Origin: Carnegiea gigantea
Taxonomy: Eukaryota > Streptophyta > Magnoliopsida > Caryophyllales > Cactaceae
Length of the DNA: 64,000 bases
Assembly: GCA_029747015.1 (NCBI GenBank)
Contig: JAKOGI010000361.1
Span: 1-64,000, forward strand
Reading direction: 5' to 3'
A model generated the notes under the pieces. That model did no database searches and was not told where the DNA came from. It was given only the letters and a program-made list of their open reading frames with translations. The first letter of the stretch is position 1. Each line of letters opens with the position of its first letter. The position numbers were made by a program, and so were the translations under genes. Shown here in pieces: positions 38,847-49,446 of the stretch.

Positions 38847-40610
38847 ATGAGTACACCACAAGGAATCCTTGAAGGGCAATCCATTACTCGACCACCCTAT
38901 TTCAACGGCCAACATTATAGTTGGTTGAAGAATAGGATGGAGAACTATATTCAGGCAGAAGATTATGAATTATGGATGCTCATCAAGAACGGGCCCGTTG
39001 TTCCCACCAAGGTGCTTGAAGATGGTAAGAAGGTTCCCAAGGAACCCATAGAGTTTGATGCTGAAGACTACAAGAAAATGGAAAAGAATGCCAAGGCCAA
39101 GAAGCTATTATATTTTGGCATAGGTCCAGATGAATATACACGTATCTCGGAGTGTGAGTCAGCCCAGGAGATATGGAATGCCCTCCAAGTAGCTCATGAA
39201 AGAACAAGTCAAGTCAAACAATCACGTATTGAGCTACTCATGAGGCAATATGAGTTGTTTGACATGGGTGATCGTGAGAACGTGATGGATATGTACACAC
39301 GCTTCACCCACATAACAAACGAGCTAAAATCCCCGGGAAAATCCTTCACCACAGAAGAGCTGGTGAGGAAGATTCTAAGGATTTTGCCTCGGTCTTGGGA
39401 AGCGAAGGTGACAGCCATCCAAGAAGCTAAAGACATGAACAAGATCACCCTCGATGAGTTGATTGGCAATCTTCAAACCTGTGAACTCAGAAAGAACTCA
39501 CAACAAAAAGAGGAGCAGAAGAAGGATCGTGGGCTTGCCTTGAAAGCACAAGAGGATGATGACTCTGACCTTGAGGATGAAGAGATGGCCTTAATAACAC
39601 GAAAGTTCAAGAAATTCTTCAAAAAGGTTAAAGAAAACAGCAGAAGAAAGGACTTCAGTAAATCCAGAAACACCCCCCGAGAACAGTTCACAGGGTGTTT
39701 TAAATGTGGCAAACCAGATCACCTTGTGAAAAACTGCCCTCTGCTTTGAGAAGAGCAGGAGTTCGAACAACCCAGAAAACAGGTTCGAAAACAACCTGTG
39801 AACACCTCAGGCAAAAGATTCTCGAAGGCTATGCTTGCTGCCTGGGGAGACTCTTCTGAGGATGAAGGTGAATCTGAAAGTGAAGGAGATGCTGTAGCTC
39901 TCATGGCACAAAGTGACTCAAACTCAGATGATGAATCCACAAACAGCTTGACTGATCTCAAAAACAAGATACGTGGTCTCAATAAAACAACTCTCGAAAA
40001 ACTTTTGTATACCTTGATGGATACTTGTGCTGAATTGAAACGAGATGTCCGAGACCTAGAACTAGAAAAGGAGATCCTTAAGAATGAGAAACTTGAGGCT
40101 GAAAGAGAAATTCTAGCTTCACATCAAACCATAAATGACCTTAGGGAGACCTTGATCTTGAACGAAGTAAAACATACCACCAATCAAGCCAAGGCTGAAA
40201 AGGAAACCCTTGAGCTTAAAGAAAAGGTCGAAGTTTTGCTTGCTAAAAACAAGAACCTGTCGGCTAAAGCAAAATGCACAGAACACGACTGCCACAAACA
40301 GGTTGTGGAACAAGTCCTCACAAGCCCTTGATTGGTTAAACACTCACCACAGTCGAAACAAAAAGGGACTTGGATATAAGCCTAAACGAACCGTTTACCC
40401 AATCCATAGAAAGTATGTGGATTACCTGAAAACATTGTTTGCTTTCATTGTGGTAAAACTGGTCACTATCAATATTCATGTCCTTCAAGAAGGTATGCCA
40501 TTGAAAAGAATGAAAGGTATGTGAAACAAATATGGATTAGGAAAGATGAGCTTTATTTGTCTAAAAGAATGGGACCCAAGTGGATCTGGGTTCCCAAAAC
40601 TAACCCTTAA
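38847..40610 (+). pseudogene. gag: gag of copia element B (one nonsense codon, two compensating frameshifts)
   Basis: Nucleocapsid/capsid precursor of about 588 codons from MSTPQGILEG. The first 300 codons are open: copia gag domain (LLYFGIGPDEYTRISECES, AIQEAKDMNKITLDELIGNL) and the CCHC knuckle CFKCGKPDHLVKNC. An in-frame TGA at 39747-39749 stands where element A has CGA. The same frame continues with an acidic region (WGDSSEDEGESESEGD) and a long coiled coil (about 39950-40280). Near 40300 the frame shifts to +1, and near 40425 it shifts back. This restores the second knuckle CFHCGKTGHYQYSC and KTNP followed by TAA at 40608-40610. The position of this terminal stop is shared with element A. 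Confidence 0.92.
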
Positions 40611-40681
40611 TTTGTTTTGCAGGCTGAAGTGAGAGAGAACAACCCCGCAAACAACCCAGCAAATAGGGTAAGAAACACCCT

Positions 40682-43600
40682 GCAAATAGCTCAGAAAATA
40701 ACCTTGAAAACAGGCAGCTGTGGTATGTTGATAGTGGGTGTTCGCGGCATATGACCGGAGAAAAATCAAACTTTCTCTCACTTACAGCTTCAACCGGTGA
40801 GAGCGTGGCTTTTGGAAACGGCAAGTCTGGGATAATTGTCGGTATAGGTAGCATTGGTAAAACTCTCTCCCACTCAATTGATAATGTGCACTTAGTTGAT
40901 GGTTTAAAGTATAATTTACTAAGTGTGTCCCAACTGTGTGACAAGAACAATCTAGTGGTGTTCTCACGAACACATTGCTTGGTTGTCAATGCCAACACAG
41001 GAGATGTTGTGTTAAAGGGGAAGCGTCACAAAAATGTTTACAAAGTTTGTATTTACACACTTCTCCAAAACAACCTGACTTGTTTGAGTGCTGTGAATGA
41101 TGATATAATGCTCTGGCACAAGAGACTAGGTCATGCGAGCCTTACTCTTTTAAACAAACTTGTTTCCAAAGACTTGGTTGTTGGACTACCTTCCATCAAG
41201 TTTAATGATGACAGGGTATGTGAAGCTTGTGCAAAAGGAAAACAAGTTAGATTGTCTTTTAAATCAAAAAGGTGTGTTAGCACTACCCGACCTCTTGAAT
41301 TATTACACATTGATCTATGTGGTCCTATGAGGATAACAAGTAGAGGTGGGAAGAGGCATGTGCTTGTCATAGTGGATGATTACTCTCGATTTACTTGGAC
41401 CCTGTTCTTGGCCTCCAAGGATGAAACTTTTGAGAATTTTATTGCCCTTCTCAAAAAGGTTGAAAAGAGAGTAGGACACTCATTGGTTAGCTTGAGGTCT
41501 GATCATGGTACTGAATTTGAAAATGCAAGTTTTACAGAATTTTGTGATACGCATGGTGTTGATCATAACTTCTCGGCCCCAAGAACACCCCAACAGAATG
41601 GGGTGGTTGAGCGCAAAAACCGCACCCTAGAAGACATGACTAGGACAATGCTTATTGCTAGTGGTCTTCCTAGGAACTTTTGGGCAGAAGCTTTGAACAC
41701 ATCATGTTACATTATGAATAGATGTATGATTAGACCTATTTTGAACAAAACTCCCTACGAACTCTTCAAAGGCTGAAAGCCCAACATTATGCATTTAAGA
41801 ACATTCGGTTGTAGGTGTTTTGTGCATGATAATGGGAAGGATGCTTTAGGAAAGTTTGATCCCAGGAGTGATGAGGCAATATTTCTCGGTTATTCCTCTC
41901 ACAGCAAGGCATACAAAGTCTTTAACAAAAGAACCTTGTGCGTTGAGGAAAGTGTGCATGTGCTTTTTGATGAATCTAACACCTTGAATAAGAATGGTGC
42001 ACAGGAAGAAGAGTTTGAATTAGGTCTCATCCGAAAAGAAGTGTTGCCCCATGAGAGACAAGGTAAGAACACCATGGAGACAACAGGCCCAGAAGTTGTT
42101 CCTCAAAACGGCAGGCAAGGTGAACACCAAATAGGGGGAAACGCCGTTGAACCCTGTTCGGGACCATGTTCTTCAGGAACAGGCTTACAAACAGGTGCAG
42201 AAACAGGCTCAGGAGGTGTTCGTGAGCCTGATTCTCCAAATATTCCGGCTAGAGTAGAGCATGTGTCTGTGGATCCACTTGCTCCACGACCATAAAAGCA
42301 CCATAGTTCACACCCCCTTGATCAAATTCTGTCTGATATTAACAGTGGAGTGCAAACTAGGTCTAAGCTTAAGAATTTCTGTGCTTTCTATGCCTTTCTC
42401 TCTAACATTGAGCCAAAGAATGTGAATGAAGCTCTTGCAGATTCAGATTGGGTCACGGCAATGCAAGAAGAGCTCCATCAATTTGAAAGAAACAGAGTAT
42501 GGCACCTGGTACCTAAACTTGCAGAGAGAACAATCATTGGAACCAAGTGGGTGTTCCGAAACAAACTGGATGAGTTAGGAACATTCACTAGGAACAAGGC
42601 ACAGCTGGTTGTTCAAGGGTATAACCAAGAAGAAGGGATCGATTATGAAGAAACCTTTGCACCAGTTGCTAGAATTGAGGCTATTCGAATCCTAATAGCC
42701 TTTGCAGCTCATATGGAAATCAAGCTATATCAAATGGACGTGAAAAGTGCATTCCTTAACGGATACCTTAAAGAAGAGGTGTATGTCAAACAACCCCCTG
42801 GTTTTGAAAACAGTGAATTTTCTAACCATGTTTTCAAACTTGACAAAGCTCTTTATGGTTTAAAATAAGCTCCTAGAGCTTGGTATGAACGTTTGTTAAG
42901 TTTTTTACTTGAAAATAATTTTAGAAGAGGCAAGGTAGACAATACCTTGTTTCTAAAATCTAAGGGGGAACATTTATTGATTGTCCAAATATATGTTGAT
43001 GACATTATATTTGGTGCAACTCATCATGATTTATGCAATGAATTTTCAAATATGATGAGGAGTGAGTTTGAGATGAGCATGATGGGTGAGCTTAATTTTT
43101 TCTTAGGCTTACAAATCAAGCAAACTCCAAACGGCACCATGATCCATCAACAAAAGTATATCAAGGAGCTACTTAAGCGTTTTGGGATGGAGTCAGCCAA
43201 ATCCATAGACACTCCTATTTCTCCTTCAACCAAGTTGGTTATGGATGATGGGAGTCCCTCAGTTGAGGAGAAACTCTATAGGGGCATGATTGGGTCACTC
43301 CTATACCTAACCGCTAGTAGACCGGATATTGTCTTTAGTGTTGGTTTATGTGCCCATTTTCAGTCTAATCCTAAGGAAACTCATCTTAAAGCTGTTAAAC
43401 GGATACTAAGATATTTGAAACATACACCCAATTTAGCTTTATGGTATCCTAGAGGTTGCAATTTTGATCTTGTTGGATATGCTGACGCTGACTATGCTGG
43501 ATTCCTAGTTGATAGAAAGAGTACCTCAGGTGTGGCTCACTTTCTTGGACCTTGTTTGGTATCTTGGGCTACCAAGAAGCAACTTTCAGTTGCCATGACC

Positions 43601-43936
43601 ACAGCAGAAGCTGAATATGTTGCAGCAGCTTCATGTTGTGCTCAACTGTTGTGGATAAGACAACAGCTTAAGGACTTTTGTGTTGACACTAGATGCATTC
43701 CTATTTTTTGTGATAACACAAGTGAAATTAACATTGCCAAAAATCCATGTTAACATAAAAGAACAAAGCATATTGACATTCGACATCATTTCTTGAGAGA
43801 TAATGTTGAAAAGGGTTTAATTTCTATGAATTTTTGCACAACGGAAAATCAAATTGCTGATATATTCACTAAGGCACTAGCTAGAGATCAATTTGAGAGA
43901 AATAGACTGGAACTAGGGTTGGTAAGAACACCCTGA
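40682..43936 (+). pseudogene. pol: pol of copia element B: protease, integrase, RT, RNase H (four nonsense codons)
   Basis: A single reading frame of about 1085 codons, different from gag's frame, with no indel break. It is interrupted only by TGA at 41774-41776 and TAA at 42293-42295, 42866-42868 and 43751-43753. The protease has WYVDSGCSRHMTGEKSNF (DSG at 40730-40738). The integrase zinc motif is LWHKRLGHAS...CEACAKGKQ, and the core acidic residues are in HIDLCGPM, RSDHGTEFENASF and NGVVERKNRTLEDM. RT has YVDD at 42992-43003 and RNase H has YADADYAG, AEAEYVAAASC and CDNTSEINIAKN. Where element A can be compared, the first three stops replace sense codons (Arg, Trp, Gln). The ending is LVRTP then TGA. 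Confidence 0.95.
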
Positions 43937-44422
43937 GATACTTGTTTCCAAGACATGAACTAGGTTTGGTAAAAACAACCTCTACACCCTGTTCTCTCCC
44001 CTTGTTTGTAAATCTTATTAGCAACTGATGTGATTTATGTACAATGAGTATATACACTCGAATTGCGTGCGTTTTTTTAATTTATACAAAGAGTGTAGCA
44101 TAAGGGGATGTACTAAGGATCACTGGAGCAGCTCTGCCACCCCTAGTACCAATGAGTCAAATCAAGATCAAACGGCGAAGAACAGGCAGGTATCTTGATC
44201 GAACGGACAGAACAGGTACGTCCCTTGGTTATTCAATGCATATGGGAATGTGTTTTCTTTAAACCTTCCTCCTTACCAAGGCACACGCCTTTAATGTTCT
44301 CAACCGTTGCAAACCTAGAGATTTTAAAAGATTTTGGGTGCTCTCTCTCTCTTTAAATGTCCTGTTCTCAGACTTCATCTCGCTCAAAAGCCTTAAACCC
44401 TAATCTCTCTCCTCTAGCAACA
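43937..44422 (+). other. Spacer between pol and third ORF of element B
   Basis: About 490 bp with no long frame. It includes AAGGGGATGTACTAAGGATC and GGTACGTCCCTTGGTT, both related to the spacer in element A. SIRE1 of soybean expresses its third ORF by suppression of the pol stop. Here pol's stop is far from the third ORF, so an independent start or a spliced RNA is more likely (inference). Confidence 0.6.
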
Positions 44423-46301
44423 ATGGCTTCCAACAACACCTCTCACTCAAAAGCCCTGGTTCTTGCGTCCTCAATCCCGGCTCCCCCTCGTCCAATCCTG
44501 TACAAGCCTTTCAGATTTCTGAAAAGCTTATTCTTAAAGTCAGTCGGGATAGGGATGAACGATATTCCCTTCAATTATAGAAGGGAATTGGTGTTTCTTG
44601 TGGGGTCAGTTGCATGTCCATTAAAGTAGAGTCGGAGGGTGCACCATCGGGGCCTCAAGACAAAATCTTGGAAACCCCTGAAGGGTTTAGTGATAATTTC
44701 AAACCCTGTTCTTTTGGGCTGTTTCCTGAAACAGTGCCAGAAACAGGGAAAGACTCTTTTGACGCCGTGTGTGTGGAGGATCTGAATGTCGATTTTCGAG
44801 GGAGTTCGAATGAGACATCAGAGGAGAGTCAGGAGAAGGATTCTCTCCCTGAGGCTGAACTCACTACTCCGGTTGCTCAAACCGGAAAGAAAAGGAAAAG
44901 GGTGAAAATAGTGGCCAGGAGCAGCAGAACGCCAAGAACAAGGCCACAACCAAGGTCTCAGCCCTCTCAAACTCCCTCTTCTCCAAAATCCTCCAAGCCT
45001 TCTCACAAATCTGCAAGAATAGCTTTTCAATCCGCTCCCCGTATCTCCAAACCCTCTGCTCCAGTCATCGAGGAGATTTCCTCTTCTTCTACCGAGGGGT
45101 TCTCGAGTTCTGACTCTAAGAACACCTCTTTCAAGCAGGGGACACCGGTGTTCTCCGAATCCTCTGAAGATCAAGCCCCTCAAAAATCAACCTCTAAACC
45201 TGCTGTGAAGCCCTCTCCTGCAAACCCACCCCTCAAAAAAAAAGCCCAGAACAGCTCCCCTACCAGACGCTACCACCTCTGTTCCTCCTCCCAAACGCCC
45301 AAAGAAGTCCACTCCCTCTCCTATGTCTGACAAGCATACGCAATTGCTTAAGCGCAATGTCGTCAGGGGGAAGGTAGTAAATGTACGTTTTTTTCGAGGA
45401 ACAGGGTCTGGGGGTGTTCCTGAACAAGTTGCGAGTCCAAGGCTGGCTCGACTTGTTTGCAAACACCCAGTTGGGGTGTTCAGTGCCTGAGTTGGCTGAG
45501 TTTTACGCCAACTGCAGTGTCACCAAAGGTGTGGTGACAAGTTTTGTGAATGGGCAAGGTATTAAGGTTGATGCGCCCACACTTGGGAAAATATTGGGGG
45601 TGCCCTCACAAGGCTTTGCTGTGTATGTGAGGGAAGACAAGACTGCCCTGGCAACAGCCAGGCTCCAGAGGTGTCCCAACGCCTCAGTCAGAAACAGGGC
45701 CTGAGAACACCCCTCTCGGTTAAGAAGGGTGAAATGACCTTCCTGCACCAACTACTGTTTATGTTCACCATCAAGAACATAATTCCGCGAGGTCAAGGGC
45801 AAAACTCAGCAGATGCCCTCGATCAATGTCTGGTGGACGTACTAGATCGGGAGGAACCAATAAACCTCCCTGCAATCATGATTCGCCACATAGGGCGAAT
45901 TGCGAACACCACCCGAGCCCATGATCTTGGCTATGGGTTTCTGCTGACAAGGGTGTTTGAGCACTTTGGGATAGCGCTCACACGGAGAGTGGCGGCCCAA
46001 ATCATTGATGAGATTGGGATTGACACCCTGCTAGTGTGTGGCTATGAGGTTTGGCGGAGGGTCAGTCTCCAAACAGGGTCGTTGACCACCTCGACCACCT
46101 GTTTCTGGGTAACCTTCCATCAAGGTTGAGGCTGTTCTTAAGGACAATGCTCGCCTCAAGGATGAGCTCTCTGCCGTCAAGGCTGCTCTTGCTGAGGAAT
46201 AAGCCCTCTGCGCCAAACGCCATGAAGATTTGCTTGCCCGTCTCTCCACCCTTGCCCCCAGCATTTCTCCTCTGCAAACGAAACCACCCCCTGCTCCCTG
46301 A
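44423..46301 (+). pseudogene. Post-pol third ORF of element B (frameshifted)
   Basis: The start is MASNNTSHSKALVLASSIPA, matching element A. Order: a short N-terminal region with SIPAPPRPILYKPFRFL; an acidic Ser/Glu-rich middle; a basic nuclear-localisation-like run (KKRKRVKIVARSSRTPRTRP); Pro/Ser-rich repeats; a globular half (FFEEQGLGVFLNKLRVQGWL, LAEFYANCSV, VDAPTLGKILGVP, LHQLLFMFTIKNIIPRG, INLPAIMIRHIGRIA, IIDEIGIDTLLVCGYE); then a coiled coil (VEAVLKDNARLKDELSAVKA). The globular half resembles the plant 'putative transposon protein' domain (recalled as PF20167). Frameshifts occur near 44615, 45235 (A-run), 45385, 45700 and 46060, and a TAA at about 46199 interrupts the coiled coil. Function unknown. 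No signal peptide or strong membrane helix is visible, which argues against a classical envelope. Confidence 0.75.
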
Positions 46302-46453
46302 TTGTCTAGGCTGGTCTCTAGTCTCCTCCTCCTCCTCTCTTAGTTTTGTTGTTTTGGCATTGTACTACTTTTCTTTGCAATGAAATATCTATTTGCAATG
46401 CTTTATATGCTTTTCTTACAACCGTCCTGTTGTTCTTGCTTTTTAATGATGCC

Positions 46454-46465
46454 AAAAGGGGGAAG
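46454..46465 (+). other. Upstream polypurine tract of element B
   Basis: AAAAGGGGGAAG about 170 bp before the 3' LTR, in the same context (GATGCC) as the upstream tract of element A. Confidence 0.65.
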
Positions 46466-46620
46466 AATAGTGTAACCTATTGACAAAGTATGACGAATGA
46501 GCCTGACCTGACGAATGACTCTTGACTCGATAGGGTGGGTTGACCTCTAACTCCTTGTACCTACGTGGATCCCTATCAGCATTCAATTTTTTTAATATGG
46601 ACACTTGGTTTGTCATCATC

Positions 46621-46633
46621 AAAAAGGGGGAAA
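46621..46633 (+). other. LTR-proximal polypurine tract of element B
   Basis: AAAAAGGGGGAAA one base before the LTR start at 46635. Confidence 0.88.
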
Positions 46634-46634
46634 T

Positions 46635-48327
46635 TGTTGAATTAGTATATTCAGTTTTGATGACAACAAACCCAAGTGTAAAATGCTCTTAAGTAATGTT
46701 GCTCCAAACAAAGTTCTCCAAACAGGCATACACTGTTATTTTCAATATGCGTCTTAACTTGTTTGTTGAATGTTGAGAACAAGTCTTAAGAACAGGTCTC
46801 ATACCTTGATGACTCGCGCTCAAGTCAAGAACACCACCTCGATGAGTTGATTGTGTGTTAAGATCAGTTCCTGAACTCAAGCAATACAAGAACAACCTGG
46901 CAAACAGGCTAGGTGTTTCAAGGACAATCCAGCAAACAGGCCTTTCTGAACTCAAGCGATACAAGAACAACCTGGCAAACAGGTTGGTCTAGGTAGTTGG
47001 GGCAGCGTATTCGTCCTGAACAAGATGACTGGATCTACAACAAGATGTCTTGGGTAATTTAGGTTTTATTTTTTAGACTCTTGTTAATATGCCAATCTTG
47101 AAAAGTCTCTAACTAACCACTCTTGAATTGGTTGCGCTATTTGCTTCAGAACACCAAGTTTGAACAACCCTGTGAACAGGGTACCTAGGGTGTTTCTGAA
47201 CTGCAACGGCCAAACCCGGTCACTTTGGAAAACTTATTTTGGTTAGCCAAAAGCTCTAATATATTTTGATAAAATTCCAAGACAGCAATTTAAGCTGTAG
47301 GAAATCTTTTGATATGAAAATCACTTGGGAGATTTGCAAAACTGATTTTGGAAAATATTTACCAAAACCGAAAAATATTTCTCTCTTATCCTTTGGAAAG
47401 TGATTAATTCAAAATTCAAGCTGAGATTCTTTTCCAGGTATTTCACGGCTATTTTTAAGGGGAAAAGATAGTCTTTTATCCTCCAAAATCAAATCCCTAC
47501 AATATTAGGAAACTCTATCCTCATTGGATCTTTTAGCCGTTGGAATTCTCTGTGCTAAGCAAAAATCTCTCTTTGCTAAACATAGCTGATTTTATCACTT
47601 CTCCTTGTTTTTGACCGTTGGATTTTTGTTTAAAAACTCAACATTTCACTCCCATTCATAAGAGAAGAAAAAACGAGAAACATACACAACATACGCAAAA
47701 AGGGAGAAGTGCAAAAGTGGTTTTTCTAGTGAGAAGAATTTTTCGAGCTACTCTTGAGAAAAGAAAAACCGAGACAAGTTGTGTTTAAACTGAGCTTTCA
47801 AGATATTGGCATACTAGGACCTCATTGTACCTTACATCTGCTTAAATCAGAAGCATCCCCGGAAGGTGTTTTGTAACCCTGATCTTGGATCAGAAAAGTG
47901 AGTGAGTGGTCCTCAGTCGTGTGGACTTTGGACGTGTCCAATCTGGTGAGATTTGGACGTGGTGTAACCTTTCTTAGAAAAGAAGGTTACGTGGTTGCAA
48001 GTTGTAACAAGGTGTGTTACATTTGTAACGTGTGAAGCCCGTTAGTGAAAGTGGTTAAATCCTACACGAGGTAGGTCGTGGTTTTTCACACCTCAGTTGG
48101 GCTAGAGGTGTTTTCCACGGAAAAATTGTGTGTGCTTTATTTCCGCATTTATCTTGTTGATTTTCGCCTTTGAACAAATTGAAAACATCTGGTGCAAACA
48201 AGTCAGAAGGTTGTTTGTAATTCAAGAACAGCCTCTGCAATCAGGAGGGTGTTTGTCAGCAAGTACGCGAAAATCGAACACCACAATTCACCCCCCCTCT
48301 TGTGTATAAGTACTCCTAAATTCAACA
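46635..48327 (+). repeat. 3' LTR of copia element B (1693 bp)
   Basis: Collinear with the 5' LTR. It begins TGTTGAATTAG and ends ATTCAACA, followed by the GTGGG target duplication. Confidence 0.97.
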
Positions 48328-48332
48328 GTGGG
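48328..48332. repeat. Target site duplication of Sirevirus B, right
   Basis: GTGGG, identical to 37096-37100. Confidence 0.97.
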
Positions 48333-49387
48333 ATTTAGCCTTAATGGGTTTTGTCACGGGATTGTCCTTTGCATCTTCGAAAAAGAGCGTCATTTGGGTT
48401 AATGTTGACAGATCCACTAAATCTATTCATTTTATACTAACCCATGGGACTTAGGGTGTCGAGAGAGACTATTATCATTGCATGTCAAAGAAATAGTTTG
48501 ACTGTTTGGTATACCAAAGGGCGTAGTATCTAATAGAGACCAAAGGTTTCAAGCTCGATTTTGGCAAGCTCTACAAAAAGTTTTTGCGGCCAAGTTAAAT
48601 TTTAGTAGTTCATATCACCTGGAGACCGATGGGCTAACCAAGAGAGTGAATCAATTCCTAGAGGAGATGTTGAGAGCCTGTGTGTTTGGCTTCCAAATAA
48701 AGTGGGAAGATGACTTACTATTGGTGAAATTCCATTATAATAACAGCTGTCAATCCACCATTAAGATGACCCCTTTTGAAGTATTGTATGAAAGGATGTG
48801 CAGAAGTCCTTTGTGTTAGAGTGGGCTTGATAAGCATTAACTTTAGGGCTTGAATTGATTCAAGAAACCACTGAGATGATAAGGCAAATTCAGGAACATA
48901 TCAACACAGCTCAAACAAACAGAAAAGTTATGTAAACAGAAGGAGAAGACCACTAGAGTTTCCAGTGGAAGATAAGATGTTTTTAAAGGTATCCCCAGTT
49001 AAAGGAGTCAAGAGATTCAACCTTAAGGGCAAACTGAGCCCTAGGTATATCGGGCCTCATAAAATTATCAGAAAATTAAATCCGATGGCTTACAGATTGG
49101 ATCTACCAACAGAGCTTGAGCATGTGCAGAATATTCTTCACATTTTACAGCTCCGAAAATATGTTCCAGATCCAAATCATATCATCACAATAGAGCGAGT
49201 AGAAGTTACTGAAAACCTAATGTACGAGGAGCGTCCCATAAAGATATTAGATTCTAGAGTTAAGCAACTTCGAAACAAAAGCTTTTCTCTGGTCAAGGTC
49301 TTATGGACCAACCATAACTCAACAGAGGCTATATGGGAAACCGAGAAAGACAAGAGGAGCAAATACCCACACCTCTTTGAGGTATGA
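48328..49387 (+). pseudogene. pol: Gypsy pol 3' remnant, copy 2, downstream half
   Basis: Resumes the integrase core after the Sirevirus insertion. It has the first-Asp region near 48402, the Lys-for-Glu change at 48640-48642, the CRSPLC-TAG stop shared with the other copies, and a 140-codon open tail (48965-49387) with MFLKVSPVKGVKRFNLKGKL, YIGPHKIIRKLNPMAYRLDL and KVLWTNHNSTEAIWETEKDK. This tail is the best preserved of the three copies. Confidence 0.88.
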
Positions 49388-49433
49388 ACAAGGTTTCTTT
49401 CCCATTGCAAGTTTCGAGGACGAAACTTATTTT

Positions 49434-49445
49434 AAGGGGGAAAGG
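49434..49445 (+). other. Polypurine tract before LTR 3
   Basis: AAGGGGGAAAGG directly before the LTR start at 49447, after TTTCGAGGACGAAAC. Confidence 0.82.
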
Positions 49446-49446
49446 C

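Larger units (their letters stand above)
37101..48327 (+). mobile_element. Sirevirus-like Ty1-copia retrotransposon B (complete, 11,227 bp)
   Basis: Complete structure: LTR 37101-38789, primer site, gag, pol, third ORF, doubled polypurine tract, LTR 46635-48327, and a perfect 5-bp target duplication. The LTR ends are TGTTGAAT and ATTCAACA. Size, domain order and the extra ORF match Sireviruses. The two LTRs differ at about 45 to 50 positions by eye (around 97% identity), mostly transitions, so it is younger than element A. It lies within the integrase remnant of the second gypsy unit. Confidence 0.97.

Noticed and set aside
44423..46301. Calling the third ORF a true envelope glycoprotein
   Set aside because: No signal peptide, membrane anchor or cleavage site is visible. 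Position alone does not justify it.
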